Positions 41,382-55,504 of a DNA stretch of 64,000 nucleotides are shown here, one piece after another. This stretch comes from Neocallimastix lanati (nom. inval.) (Eukaryota; Neocallimastigomycota; Neocallimastigomycetes; Neocallimastigales; Neocallimastigaceae): contig JACVTC010000108.1 of NCBI GenBank assembly GCA_016946835.1, positions 77,001 to 141,000 on the forward strand. The letters are read 5' to 3'. Numbering within the stretch: the stretch's first letter is position 1; every line of letters begins with the position of its first letter. The position numbers and the translations under genes were made by a program. The notes under the pieces are model-generated. The model did no database searches. It saw only the letters and a list, made by a program, of their open reading frames with translations, and had not been told where the DNA came from.

Positions 41382-44300
41382 CATAACTAATAAATAATAT
41401 GTATAATTGAAAAAAGAAATTTAAAATATTTTTATCTTCGAACTTATCATTTGACTTTGATAAGTAAAATATGATATAGTCATTAAATAGTAATTTTATT
41501 AATTTCTTTCTAGAATTAATATCAATACGACTATTGTCTTTGAACAAATCACCTATATAATGCTTTTCAAATTCAGTTTTTAAATTTTCTTCAAGAAGAT
41601 TTCTCTTTTCAAAATATTCTTGATTATCACTATAGATTTCAGATCTAACATTATTATCATTATCAATATAATCATTTATTAATTCATTAATATAAACTTT
41701 AATGTTTTTAAATACTGTAATGATGTAAGGATATGAGATACCTAAATATAAATCAATTTTTGAATTATTTAAAGAATATGAATACTCCATTTTTTCATCA
41801 GATGAATTAAATTCATTAATATAATGTTCATATATTTCATCAAAGTAATCACAGTTTAGTTCTTCAATATCTTTATTTACCAATTTTGTTGATAATATAT
41901 TATTATTTTCAAATAGAATTAATGTATTGATTAGTTCTCTGTTATAGAATGATTTTAAATATTTAATGATTATTGATTTAAAATCGACATCATTGTCTTC
42001 AAATGAATAATTATAATATATTTTTAATAAAATATTTTCTTTATTATTTTGAATTCTTTCTTTTACAGAATTTTTAATCATATTTTCCATTTTTTTATTA
42101 GTATTAATATATTCACAAAGAGCTTCAATATATTTTTCATTTGGTATTGAACTAAAATTAATTTTGTAATTATAAGAAATGATAGTGAATGCATGGAATA
42201 AATCTTTTTTAAATTCATCATTTAAATCAATCAATTTTATATTGTTAAATAACTCAGTACTTGAAGCATTAAATATTTCTTTAAGGCTAATATCAATTCC
42301 ATTTAAGTTATCAATAAATAATTGATTCCATTCTGATAGATGAGAGATTAAATTATCATCATTTATAATTTTATTTTCTTCATTTGATGAACCAGAATCT
42401 TTAATTTTATTTCCCTTTTTACTTGGAATTTCATAATTTAAAATTCTTCTTTTTAAATGAATAATAAAAAGAATAATTTTATTTGATAATAAATTTTCTT
42501 CATAAGTAGTTTCAATATTACTAATTAAATAATTAATATGTCTTAGATGAATAGAATCATCCGCATGGAAATGAAGAATAAATAAATTTTTCTTGTCATT
42601 ATTATAAAAGTCAGAAATTCTTCCCTCAATAGAGCGTTCTGATGAATATTGATTTACAAATAGTTCGAAGGTTGTTTCCTTTGAAAATTCACCATAAACA
42701 TTATTATTTATGATATCACTATTGTCTTTGAAAATTGTATCTATAATATTTGAAAAAGTATAAATTATATGCTTAGTAGAATTAATATTTTCTAGATATG
42801 ACTTTAATTTTTGATGTTTGTATTCATTCTTTAAATAAATATTTAAAATGCTTTCAAATTCATTTCTATGTTTTTGTGAAAATGAAGAATTTTTTGCGTA
42901 AACAATAATATCTTGGGAAAAGGAAGGTACAATTTTTTCAAATATTTTTTGTTGATATAGTTTAATTTGATCATCATAATCCTGATCATGATCATCACTG
43001 TCATTATTTTTATCATTAGATAATTTACATATAAATCCTTGGATTTCTTCTAAACTGCAATTAATTAGTTCAGATTTTAAATCAATTTTTAATGTTTTTC
43101 CTTTATCTATTTCAATTAAGTTATCATTGATTAATTTATAAATTATCTTCGCTTTTTCCATTTGATCTCTCTTTAATATATATTCAAAAGAAATAATATG
43201 TTTTTCAAATCTATTAAGGAAGGGTGGATCTTGCTTATGAATTGTACTTTTATCTAAAAGAATGATACATTTAAGATTGTTATTTACATAATAATTTTGC
43301 GTGTTTGCATTTCCTAAAGCAATTCTTGCATATTCACATTCACCAGTTTTTCTAAAGTTTTGATTAAAGAAATCATATAAAGATGGATAGACACTTTCTA
43401 AATCCCTCAACATCATTACATTATCGTTACTCATAGTAACTTGAATTTTATTTAAAATTTTAGCACAGTAATATCCTTCAGATATATCTTCTTTAAATTT
43501 ACTTCCATAATAGATTACTTGATGTTTTTGTAATTTTCGTAATATTAAAGATACCAAAAATTGATTAGCCGGACTATTTGTAATTAATAAAAGATATCTA
43601 CTTTTTGGTTCTATAATATTATCATAAATACGCTTCATAACATTATACTTTTTTTTAATTTTAAACTCAGAATCATGATGCTTAAATATTTCTTTAAAAA
43701 CGTTGACTGAATTTTCTAAGCCACCAAAATTTCTTTCAATACTCTTACATAATACTTTTTCAATTTTATCTCTATCTTCTGGAAATTTCGTTAAAATTAA
43801 TAGTTTGGAAAAAGTTTTAATTAAATGATAGAAATCTCTAGTTCCATGGAATTCATTTATATTTTTCTTACTATTTTCTTTAGAATTTAAGACTGAACTA
43901 TACATGGGAGATTCAAATTTATAGGGATAATCTTTCAATTGTCGTTTATATTCAAAGTAGGAAAGTGCTAGATTTTCTAATTCTTGATTATAATTTAGTT
44001 TTAATATTTGATCATAGGATTCAGCAATAGCTAATGATGTTGTAATTAAATCATCTTCATCTGGTTCTGGAATTGAGAGATGGATACCTCTATTCATTTT
44101 TGAAGCATCTAACGGCCAGTTTGAAATCCCAATAAATGAAACTTTTTCTTCATTATCATCATATTCTAATTCAGAATGAATAACTTTTAATGGATTATTA
44201 TTTGAAATTTCTGCCAAACCCATTTCATCAAAGTATATTGCTGAAATAATGTTACCTGATAATTTTTTTAATGAGTTTCTTGCTTTCCTGAATATTTTTA

Positions 44301-47300
44301 AAATACCAGTAGAATTACTATTTAGGGAACCTTGGTAAGATTTTGTGTATATTTTTGGGAAATCTTTGAAAAATTCACTAGATGAATCAGGTCCTCTCAT
44401 AGACATAAAAATTAATTTTGCACTCAATGTTTTACTACATCCAGGTTTTCCAACAATAAATAAAGGAATTTTTGTATTAGAACATACAAAAATTGCAAAT
44501 AAATTTTCTAATATTGGTCTATTTTTAGCTATACCTTTATCTAATTCAGTGGCATCAGCAATATCTTCTTGAATTCTTTTTGGAAGACGTTCAAAGTCAA
44601 AATTATCTCCAAATGTTTTTTTCATTTCATCTAAGAAATGACTTCTTTTTTCTTTCTTAAATATTCTCATATAATAACAGAGATATATACTTAAATTCAA
44701 AGAATATAAATATATTTGATCTTCAGGTAATTCATATTTTTTTTTGAAAAATGGTTTTCGTAATAATTCAATAAACCATTTAAATAATACTTGCCACCTT
44801 CTTATTTCTCTTAAACTTACAGAAGAAATATCGAATTGTGTTTTTATGAATTTATGAGCATTAAATAATGATTTTACAGCTATTGTTTTAATTTTATTTA
44901 ATATTTCTATGTCTGGAATAGATTTTTCAAGTGTTTTATAAACTATATTAGAAATGTACCTTTCAATATCTTCTTCTTCGGGAGTTTTAAAGTCGAAAAC
45001 GTAATTGAGAAGAGAGTGAGGTAAAGGATTAACATTATAAACTAATTTTCTATCAATGTGTTTTGCTTCATCATAAAGGCCAACAATTTCCTTTTCTCCA
45101 GTATCTAATCTATAAGGATTACAGGCAGCAATAAATTTTATATTATTTTTAATTTTTTCTCCTCTACATGAATGCTTTAACATAATTTCAGTAATTAATC
45201 CTAATGAATTGCAAGTATTAATTTCATCCAAAAATACCCATACATCTTTTTCTTCATCATCATTATTATTATCATTGATATTATCATTTTCATTGTTATC
45301 ATAATTTATAAATAACTGTTTTTCTTTCAAAAATTTAATAATATCATTATCTTCAATTCCAGCATGGATATTTAAAATATGCATTGTAATACCTTTCAAT
45401 TCAGCTATTATTTTAATTAATGATGTTTTTCCACAACCAGTTTCTCCCATCATTACCACAGGAATATTGGTTCTGAGTCTTAATGATATTAAAAGCAATT
45501 TAATGAAATTATCTTCAGTAAATATATAGTTATCTACAATATCTTTTAAATATCTTAACTTTTTTCCATTCAGTTCTTCTGTAAATCCGCTTTCATGCTT
45601 GTCTAACTTATTATAGAGATTCAATACTTTTCTAACCTCCTTTAAAAAATCATCAGGGCCTAATTGTGAATAATCAATAATTTTTCTTGATTCAAGCTGA
45701 GAATCTGAATTAAAAATAGCTTGAAGAAGATTATATTCTTCGGTATATTCTTGACACGTTACGATTTCAGAAATAGATTGTCCATCTTCATTAATCAAAA
45801 TCATACTTGGTTGAATTTGTTTAATTGAAAATGTTTTTTTGTTTGTTAAAATTTCATTAGCTTCTTTATTAGCTTTTTCTAAGTCAATTTTTCCTTGCTG
45901 TTGATTATATGTTACATTTTGACCTTTAATAGTATTATCATATGATGATGTTATAAAATGCTTGGTTATTTTAACTAATGATTCAATGAAAAATTTTCTA
46001 ATTTTATTTAAATTTGTATTTCTTTTATATCTTCCATTATAATTTAATTGTTCTACATTTAAATAAATTGATTTTGTTAAAAGACGTAATTGTTCAGCAA
46101 TTAAATTGATAAATGATTCAATTTGATAATAATTTGGATTTTCAATGTGTAAGTTTTGAAATATTAAATTTTGACATTCCTCTTGACTTAATGGTGTGGC
46201 TTTTATATAACTATTACTATTATAATCATTAACTGTAATACCTTCAAAATACATATCTTTTTCATTAATTTCATTTATATTATTTAAATAATTACAAACA
46301 ATTTGAACATTTGATGTAATATCATTAGTGACAATTAATGGGGGGATACTATCAGAAGTAATGCGTACATTTTTGAAATATTTAAAAATTGGGAATAAGG
46401 TCTTAAAATCAATAAATCCATTTGGAATTTCAACTTTTATTTTTACTGTGTGGCGTTCAAAAAAGAAGATTTTTTCATTTTTAGAATAGCACCTTAACAC
46501 TAAGAAGGTAAAAAGAAATTCTCTAATAAGTTCAATTTGCTTAGAATTATATAAATCTACATGTAATGCAATTTTTTCATTTGGTAATTTTAATAATCTT
46601 TGAATAATTTCATCTTTATTAATATTGTCACCTAATGAGAAGTAGATATATTTATAATACTTATCAAGTTTTTCTTCAAAATCTTTTTTAATTAAAGTTG
46701 ATTTACCTAATCCAGAAAATTCACTGGAATAAATTTCAACATTTGGGATATATTTAATTACATTTTCATTTGATTTTTCTGATTTTATATCAGTGTATTT
46801 AGAATACGATATTTTTTCAATTTCAGTTATAATATCATTGGTTTTATTTTCATTGGCATATAAAATGAGTAAACATGATTTCATTTCATCTAAGGAATAA
46901 TGTTCATTAAGTAGATCAATTAACATTTTTTTCCTTTTGGTTGTTAATTTTTCAGGATATATTAATATAAACAATGCATTAATTTCACATTTTATACTTT
47001 TATATATAAATGATAACAATTCATCATCTGAAGTATAATTATTACAATATAAGACTGTTTGTGCAGATGGGAAATTTCCTGTTAAATTTAATGAACATCG
47101 AATAACTTCACATTCAATTTCCTCATCCGAACTATAATGAGTATATAATCCTCTTTTTTGATTAGTCAATATTGCATTTTCAAAAACTGAATATTTTTCA
47201 ATATTATTCATATCAAATAATACATTCAAATAGTAATTAATATTTTTAAACATTTGTTTTAATGATGAACCTTCAATAGCTCTATTTTGGATTCCTCTAA

Positions 47301-50300
47301 ATTTAAATTTAACTTTATCATTTGTTACATATTTTAATATATTATTTATTATTTTTTTCTTATCAATACTATAATTATGACTTCTACTGTTAATATATTT
47401 ATATAAATATGCAAATTGTCTACCATAAATTAATCTTGAAATAGGATAATTTAAATATATATCTTTAACTTCTTTACATTGATTTATAATAATATTATTT
47501 AATTGCTTAATTAATTCTGTTAAAGATTTACTTTCTAAATCTTCATTTTTATTTTTACGATAGGCTTGTGCATTTCCCTTTATGACTTTTATAATAAAGT
47601 TGATTTCTTCAAAATAACCTTTGGACTCAATTATATTTAAAAGATCTAAAATTTCTTGAATATCACTAATAATATTAGCAAAAGTATCACATATTTCCAG
47701 ATATCCTTCTTTTTGATCTTTTTTTCTTAATAAAGCAATATCTCTTAGATCTAGCATATCATCAAAATTCTTTGTTTTGTCTTCATATTTAGCTTTACAT
47801 GTATATTTAAAACCGGAATATTGAATATAGAAGGTACTTAATTTATAAACCAACTCAATATGTACTTTATTTAATTCATTTGGATTTAAATAGTTTGTGT
47901 ATAGTTCTTTGAAATCACCATATTTACCTGAGGCATCTTTAAATTTCAAACCAATATCTTTGAATTTATCTTCTTGAATTATTTCATTAAATTTATTTAA
48001 AAATTCTCTTTCGCTTAATGAATCATAATGTTTTAATTTTGAAATAAATGATGAGCAGGATTCTAAATTATTTATATCTCTTAAATCAATGATAATGTCT
48101 TCAACGTCATCAATAAACTCACTCATTAGATGAATATCATCAGGTTTTGTTTTAATAAGAAATTCTATTAATTCAGGTTTATTATAAATGTCATTAATAA
48201 TGCTTGATAAATTAATATTTAAATATGAAATATTTAAATTTGATTTTTTTAAAGATTCATATGATTTAACAAGAATATTTAAAGATGAATTATATTTCAA
48301 TTTTTTAATTATATATATAATATAATTACTTATTTCTCCTTTTAACTTAAAATCTGTAAACAACTTAATTATATTTTCTAATAATTTAATAGTTTCATTT
48401 TTATTATTTAAAACTTTTAATTTTTTACAAATGAGATTTGTTATTGGTTTATCTATTTCAAAAATGATTTTTAATATTTCTATTTCATCCTCCATTTTAT
48501 CATTATCAATTTTACTAATTACTTCCTCTAAAAATTTTATATCAACTTTGTTTTCGGTTTCTATATCGAATAAGTTTTTTAAATTGAAAAATTCTTTTTT
48601 TGTTTCTTCTAGTATGGATGAATCGGTAGAATTATTTAATGCTTTTTTCTTATTATTTTCATATATTGAAATGAAAAACTTTGATCTTTTTAAACCTGAA
48701 ATTTTATGGGCTTCATTATATAAATTTTTGTAATCTTCTAATTCAGGCTGATTCATATCTGGAAATTCTTTAATTGGTTTTTCCATAATTTCTTCTTTCA
48801 ATCTTTTATAAAATTCTATTATGCTTTTCTTATCATTTGGGAAGAAATAGCTATTAATTTTTATTATTTCATCAATTTTTCCATATATTTCGTTACATTT
48901 ATTAATTTTGTCAATTAATAGTTGATATAAATAATTTGAATCATCTTGATTACCTAAAGTAATTAAAAATAATCTATTTTCTAAATTATTTTCATTATCT
49001 ATGTTTTTATTAATAGCTTTCATTAATTTTAATTGATCCATCTTAAATTCAAGTTCTTCTAATTCTTCTTTTAAATTATTCATGATTCTTCGAGTTCTAA
49101 TAATATAATCAGCTCGATATAATTCATCGCTAGTTTCTTTAAAATAATCCATATTTATTAATGCTCTAAGAATTTTCAAATTGTCTGTTAAATTTTCATT
49201 AAAAATTTCATTTTTAGAAATAATGTTTTTGTCCAATTTCATTAATAGTAAATTTCGTATTTTTTCATTTTCGAATTGATTTAAATACGATATTACATTA
49301 TCACTAGATAATTCATTCATGTTGTCAACTAATTTTTCTACCATATTGTCATTTAAGTTTTGATGAACAAGAACATAAGCAAAAATTTCATTTATTTCTT
49401 TTGATGAAAACTTCTTTTTGATATTTTTAAATAATTGGTTTATATTATGGTTATTATAATCTGAGATTAATTTGAATAATGGTCCAAATATTGTGCCTAA
49501 TTCTTCTGTTATCATTCCATCTCTGTCTAACGTTAATATATGATCAATTAATAACTTTATAATTGGAATAATTTGATTATGTGGTCTTTTAGATTGATCT
49601 TCATATTCAAATTTGTTCTCAATATCAAAAATTTTATATACAATATTCATATGCCTAAAAGTTTTAGCACAGTTTATTATTGAATTAATAAATAACTCAA
49701 AATTATTTTCCAATAGTTGTTTGTAATTATAAAAATAGCCATTAGAATTATTAAATTCAAAACAAAATTCATCATCAACTTCATCTAGTTTTATATATTT
49801 AATTAATGTAGCAAATTCAATATCATTTTTATATGCATACGGATAATTTTTTGCATCTTCATGAATAAATTTTATTATTTCTAAATTTTTTAATTTATTA
49901 TTTTTGATAAAATAATTTCCAGTGATATGAATAGCATAATTTATTTCATTAGAAAGTATATTAAAGTATTTTAGAGAAACCTCTTTTAATACATAAAGTT
50001 TTATCAAATCTTTTTTTTCCAGCTTGCCAATTAAAATTTTTATTTTTTCTTTTATTTTATCAATTTCTTTATTTTTGATTGGAATAGCTTTTAAAATATC
50101 AAAAAATGGAATTAGTAGGTTAATTTCTGTACTTTCATCAGGTTTTGGAATGTGATTGAAATCAATTTTTGGCTTTTCATTTAAAATATAATTCCCTTTT
50201 AATGAAAAAAATTTTAAATATTCATTAAAACTTGAAGTAAGAGATAAAATATCATTAAATTTGTTTTTATTTTTATTATTTTCAAAAAGTAATTCTAAAT

Positions 50301-53300
50301 TTGAAACTTGAAGATTTGAAAAACATTTTTTATGATCTTTAATAAATTTAAAAGCTTCTTCTTTCATATCTATTCTATTGAAATATTCATTAAAATTTTC
50401 TGGATTATTATCTGAATTAATAAATATTAAAATTAATAAATTAAGATATAAATTAAGTTCACCCTTTAAATTAATAGAATATATATCAATCTTATGTACA
50501 ATTTCATGATATTTTTCTTTATATTCGTTATTAAAACTTATATTTTTTTTCTGTTTTAAATTTTTTATGACATTTTCAAATATTTCTTTTGATTCTTTTG
50601 GAAGTTCTAAAATTGATTTTTTATTATTAGATAGGATACTTAAAATTTCTAAAATAAGTTCTAGCTCAATATCTTTTGATTTTTCTATGTCATTCAGAAA
50701 AAATTTTAGTAAATTTGACATATATTTTTCCATTTTATTAAATATTAAATAATACTTAAAGATTATGAAAATTTGAAGCTTTTGTATTTTATATTTATTT
50801 TTTGTAAAATTTGTTATTTCATTAGAATTATTTTTATAGTAAGCATACCAAGATGTCCAATAATTATTATAAGATGTTTCCCATTTGAGTGATCCACAAC
50901 AAATAAACTGATGCTGTCCATTTTTTATTTCACATTTTGACGAAATAAGAAAATCTTCTAAATATTTTATTGTTATTGTAAATGATACTTCATTTTTATT
51001 TAGAAATAGGTTTACTTTATATAAATAAATATTTTTTCCTTCAATTGAACATAAAATACCATTATCACAATTGAAATTTTCTTTATATAATTCATTATAA
51101 AAATTATTATTTTTTTCTTTTATTATAGACATATCACTATTTAAAATTGCAAAATCATCTTTATTTACTGGATTGATTGTAATATATTCTTTTTCAAATG
51201 AATATTTCTCAGAACAAGAAAGAATTAAATAGACTGCTGTTGATAATGAATTATTTTTATGATCAGATACATTTATATGACTTACATTTGAGATACTCTT
51301 TTCATCTTTATATTTCAATTCAATATTCATATTGTCATCAATTTTTAATTTTTTATTTGAATTTTCATTTAAATTGATTTCATCTATTTTAGATTTACTA
51401 TTTTTAATGCTTTCTTTAACATTTTCGGTTCCATTCCATATACTATTTTTATTATTTTCATTATTAATATCTTTATTTCTTAAATTCGAAGTTTGAATTA
51501 AAGTTGAATGATCAAGATTATCAGTTACAATTTCGGTATTGGTTTGTATACTTTCTTTTCCTTTGATTGTTTTAACTTCAGATTTATCAAAAATCCACCA
51601 TAAACCATTATCAGATCTGACTATTGGTATTTCAGAAATATCCTCAGCTTTATTATTTGAATTCTCATTAATTTCTTTGTTTGTTTCTTCCTTAATATTA
51701 TGATCAAGATTACTAGTGATAATTTCAGTACCTGTTGGCATATTATCTTTTTCTTCCATAATTTTAATTTCAGATTTATCAAAAATCCACCATAAACCAT
51801 TATCAGATCTGATTACTGGTATTTCAGAAATATTTTCAGCTTTATTATTTGAATTATCATTAATTTCTTTGCTAGTTTCTTCCTTAATATTATGATCTAA
51901 ATTACTAGTGACAATTTCAGTATCTTTTGGTATATTATCTTTTTCTTTCATAGTTTTAATTTCAGATTTATCAAAAATCCACCATAAACCATTATCAGAT
52001 CTGACTATTGGTATTTCAGAAATATCCTCAGCTTTATTATTTGAATTATCATTAATTTCTTTGCTTGTTCCTTCTTTAATATTATGATCTAAATTATTAA
52101 TGGCAATTTCAGTATCTGTTGGTATATTATCTTTTTCTTTGATAGTTTTTACTTCAAATTTATCAAAAATCCACCATAAACCATTATCAGATCTGATTAC
52201 TGGTATTTCAGAAATATTTTCAGCTTTATTATTTGAGTTCTCATTAATTTCTTTGCTAGTTTCTTCTTTAATATTATGATCTAAATTACTAGTGACAATT
52301 TCAGTATCTTTTGGTATATTATCTTTTTCTTCCATAATTTTAATATCAGATTTATCAAAAATCCACCATAAACCATTATCAGATTTGACTATTGGTATTT
52401 CAGAAATATCCTCAGCTTTATTATTTGAATTCTCATTAATTTCTTTGTTTGTTTCTTCCTTAATATTATGATCAAGATTACTAGTGATAATTTCAGTACC
52501 TGTTGGCATATTATCTTTTTCTTCCATAATTTTAATTTCAGATTTATCAAAAATCCACCATAAACCATTATCAGATCTGATTACTGGTATTTCAGAAATA
52601 TTTTCAGCTTTATTATTTGAATTATCATTAATTTCTTTGCTAGTTTCTTCCTTAATATTATGATCTAAATTACTAGTGACAATTTCAGTATCTTTTGGTA
52701 TATTATCTTTTTCTTTCATAGTTTTAATTTCAGATTTATCAAAAATCCACCATAAACCATTATCAGATCTGACTATTGGTATTTCAGAAATATCCTCAGC
52801 TTTATTATTTGAATTATCATTAATTTCTTTGCTTGTTCCTTCTTTAATATTATGATCTAAATTATTAATGGCAATTTCAGTATCTGTTGGTATATTATCT
52901 TTTTCTTTGATAGTTTTTACTTCAAATTTATCAAAAATCCACCATAAACCATTATCAGATCTGATTACTGGTATTTCAGAAATATTTTCAGCTTTATTAT
53001 TTGAGTTCTCATTAATTTCTTTGCTAGTTTCTTCTTTAATATTATGATCTAAATTACTAGTGACAATTTCAGTATCTTTTGGTATATTATCTTTTTCTTC
53101 CATAATTTTAATATCAGATTTATCAAAAATCCACCATAAACCATTATCAGATCTGACTACTGGTATTTCAGAAATATTTTTAGCTTTATTCTCTTTAATT
53201 TCGACAGTTTTATCCTTGGCTCTTTCTTCAATTTTTTGATTTTTTGTATAAATTAAAGAAGAATGATTAAAAATATCTGAATCAGAATCCCTTATTTTTA

Positions 53301-53802
53301 TTGATATATTTTCATTTTCAATTTCTTCAGTTTTAATATTTAATAATTTTACTTTATCAACTTCTACAATTTCAATTTTAATTGAATTTTCCTCCTTGGT
53401 ATCATATATACCTTCGTATTCTGATAAATTTTTTTCATTTATTTTATACAATGATTCAGATTTCGAGTTATTAGTTTCTTCATTAATTTCATCCATGGAT
53501 TGGATTTCATAAATATTGTTTTTTTCTGCTTCATCAACTTCAGTAACTTCTGGAGAGATTTTTGGAGAGTTTTCTAATTCAGTTTCAATAATTTCAGTTA
53601 CTTCTGACTCATTTTCTTCTTCGTTTGTAATATTATCATTATTTTTATATTCTTTATTTTTAATATTTTGTAATTTTTCTTTTTGGATTATAATTGAGTG
53701 ATCAAATATACCTGTATTAATAATAATTTCTGTTTCTAAGGTTCTAGAATTCATGATACTATTTTTAATATCACCTTCATTATTATTTGAAGGGGATTCC
53801 AT
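36919..53802 (-). CDS. Giant RNF213/mysterin-type AAA+ E3 ubiquitin ligase
   Basis: A 5627-residue protein from one uninterrupted frame, close to human RNF213 in size (about 5200). Order: acidic leader; nine 64-residue repeats (about 205-775); long helical region; AAA module with Walker A GETGCGKTS (about 2785) and Walker B VWVFLDEINT; second AAA module with GKPGCSKT (about 3117), then YFDEMGLAE and GISNWPLDASKMNRGI, a sequence diagnostic of RNF213; poly-Asn (about 4145); acidic patch; RZ-type zinc finger (about 4825-4850); helical C-terminus with a basic tail. No RING motif was found. In the family, ATP-driven dynein-like cores stimulate ubiquitin transfer, and human RNF213 acts at lipid droplets and on intracellular bacteria. 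The start at 53802 is the first ATG of the frame. The role in this fungus is unknown. Confidence 0.9.
39265..39325 (-). other. RZ finger of the RNF213-like protein, histidine absent
   Basis: It reads CSCNLYYNIGGC then GFPMVTQICRNCGKLIGG. Spacing from the first Cys to the third matches the RZ consensus (C, then His at +4, Cys at +11, later C-x2-C). Leu sits at the His position and an extra Cys at +2 may replace it. Confidence 0.75.
41341..41384 (-). repeat. Poly-Asn (ATT/AAT triplet) tract in the RNF213-like gene
   Basis: About a dozen consecutive Asn codons in frame between conserved helical regions, after the AAA modules. Confidence 0.9.
51448..53175 (-). repeat. Nine 192-bp coding repeats with a duplicated 768-bp block
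   Basis: Units of 64 codons start near 53175, 52983, 52791, 52599, 52407, 52215, 52023, 51831 and 51639. Each contains ISEIP, SDNGLWWIFDK and NLDHNIKE blocks; the last unit degenerates after NLDHS. Units 1-4 and 5-8 form two 768-bp blocks that agree in almost every base by eye, the clearest difference being one base that changes Arg to Lys at the boundary unit. Confidence 0.95.
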
Positions 53803-55035
53803 TTTTCTTATTTAATGTCTAGTAAGTTTTTTTTTTTACAATTTTATTTATTATGTAATTATTACTTTTAATAAAGAGGTTATAACAATTTGAATTGAAT
53901 TTTAAAATATTATATATTTTGCAAAAAAAAAAAAAAAAAAAAAGAAGGAAAATCTAGTTGTTTATATATTAAGTGCTTAACTTTATAGTATTATATATAC
54001 TTGACAAATTAAAATATTCTAATAGATCTATTTCTTTTAATTAATAAATATAAATTGATTTATAATTTACTATACAGTATAACAAAAAAAAAAAAAAAAA
54101 AAAAAAAAATTTTTTTAATTAATCTAAAAATTTGGACATTATTTTATATTTAATTGAATTTTAGAAGAAGAGATAAAAATAGAAAATTATAATTATATTA
54201 TCCATATTTTTTGGATAATAGTTAATATTACTTATTATTATTTTATAATATTACTTATTATATTTATCATTTATAACTGTTTTAAAATAATAATAACTTT
54301 TTGTTATATAATACAACAAAATACAACATATAAAGATTTAAAAAATTATTATATCATTGTTAAGTTTATTTAATAATTTATTACACACCATTTTTTCAAT
54401 ACATTAATAAATTTTTATAAAAATTTATTCTATTATTAATTATTACTATACACCACTAATACAGTACAAAATTTAAAAAATTATTGAATAAATTTATTCA
54501 ATGATTAATTAAATTTAAAAGATTCCATAAGATATATTTTTTCAATAAAGATTATATATTATGTATTGTTTTTTTTTTGTATTTATGAAATTATTTTTTT
54601 TTTTTATTTAATAATGGATTTTATGTTAAAATAATAATCATAATCATAATCATAATAAAATAATAATATAATAATATAATTATAATATAATAATATAATA
54701 CAATAATAATAATAATAAAAAAAAGTCATTTATTTAATTTTTTTTTTAATCTAATTGTAATATTAAAGAAATTGACAGATTCACATTAAAATTTGGACAT
54801 TGGCTAATAAATTGTTTTTAAAGTTTCATTACGGTATATAAATAAAATTTAATTTAATGTAGTCTTTTTTTTTTTTTTTTTTTTTTTTATTCAAGATATT
54901 TTAAATAATAACTTCTTTTTATTTTAAAAAAAATTATCATAAATTATTTTTTATAATAGTTATAATTATAATATATAAGTGAAGGCTTTAAATTATTATA
55001 AAGTGTTACCTCATTAGTTTTTTTTTTTTTTTTTT
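53803..55035. other. Spacer upstream of the RNF213-like gene
   Basis: Presumed promoter region of the minus-strand giant gene. A/T sequence with homopolymers and AATA-type runs near 54640-54720. No specific regulatory site could be named. Confidence 0.5.
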
Positions 55036-55504
55036 GCCATTTTGGTCCAGTCGGTTAGGACGATACAGGTTACTGTAGAGGGCGGGGTTCGAATCCTCGG
55101 CATGGCACCAAATAATCGGATGAGGTTTCTATCCTGGAATATCATGAGACCACACGTGATGTTCATAAGGCTTTCCCTCAGATGATTATTTCACCCAACC
55201 CTGATACTACGCTTTGAATTGAAGCATAGACCTTGATGATTGTATAATTTCCAATCGCCAATGATTACACCCACTAGGGAGGAGTTAATGGTTCCGTTCT
55301 GATGCTCGTGGTCATTAGAGATATATGTAGGAACGTTAGGAATGCATCTCCGGGCAGTGCGTAACGACGATTGAGAGCGGCGAAGCTGATACAGTATGCC
55401 AATAACTCATCACCTTACAGTTAATTAATAACTGTATGGCCATATGGGAGATGGGTACCCATATGTGCAAGTCTATGTTTTTTTTTTTTTTTTTTTTTTT
55501 TTTT
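55036..55504 (+). mobile_element. tRNA-headed SINE-like element ending in a T-tract
   Basis: About 470 bp of balanced composition in A/T DNA. The head (55036-55110) folds as a tRNA: acceptor GCCAT/ATGGC, D-stem GTCC/GGAC with an A-box-like GGTCCAGTCGGTTAGGAC, an anticodon arm with a shortened loop, a T-arm with B-box GGTTCGAATCC, and an encoded ACCA end. The body that follows is unrelated to tRNA and contains a hairpin (CAGTTA/TAACTG near 55422-55435). The element ends at a run of about 27 T (55478-55504); another T-run of about 17 precedes it. It is non-autonomous, with no coding frame. No relative is seen elsewhere in the window. Confidence 0.7.

Noticed and set aside
55036-55110. Functional tRNA gene
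   Set aside because: It has an encoded CCA end, a 6-nt anticodon loop and a contiguous non-tRNA body, which fit a tRNA-derived element better.
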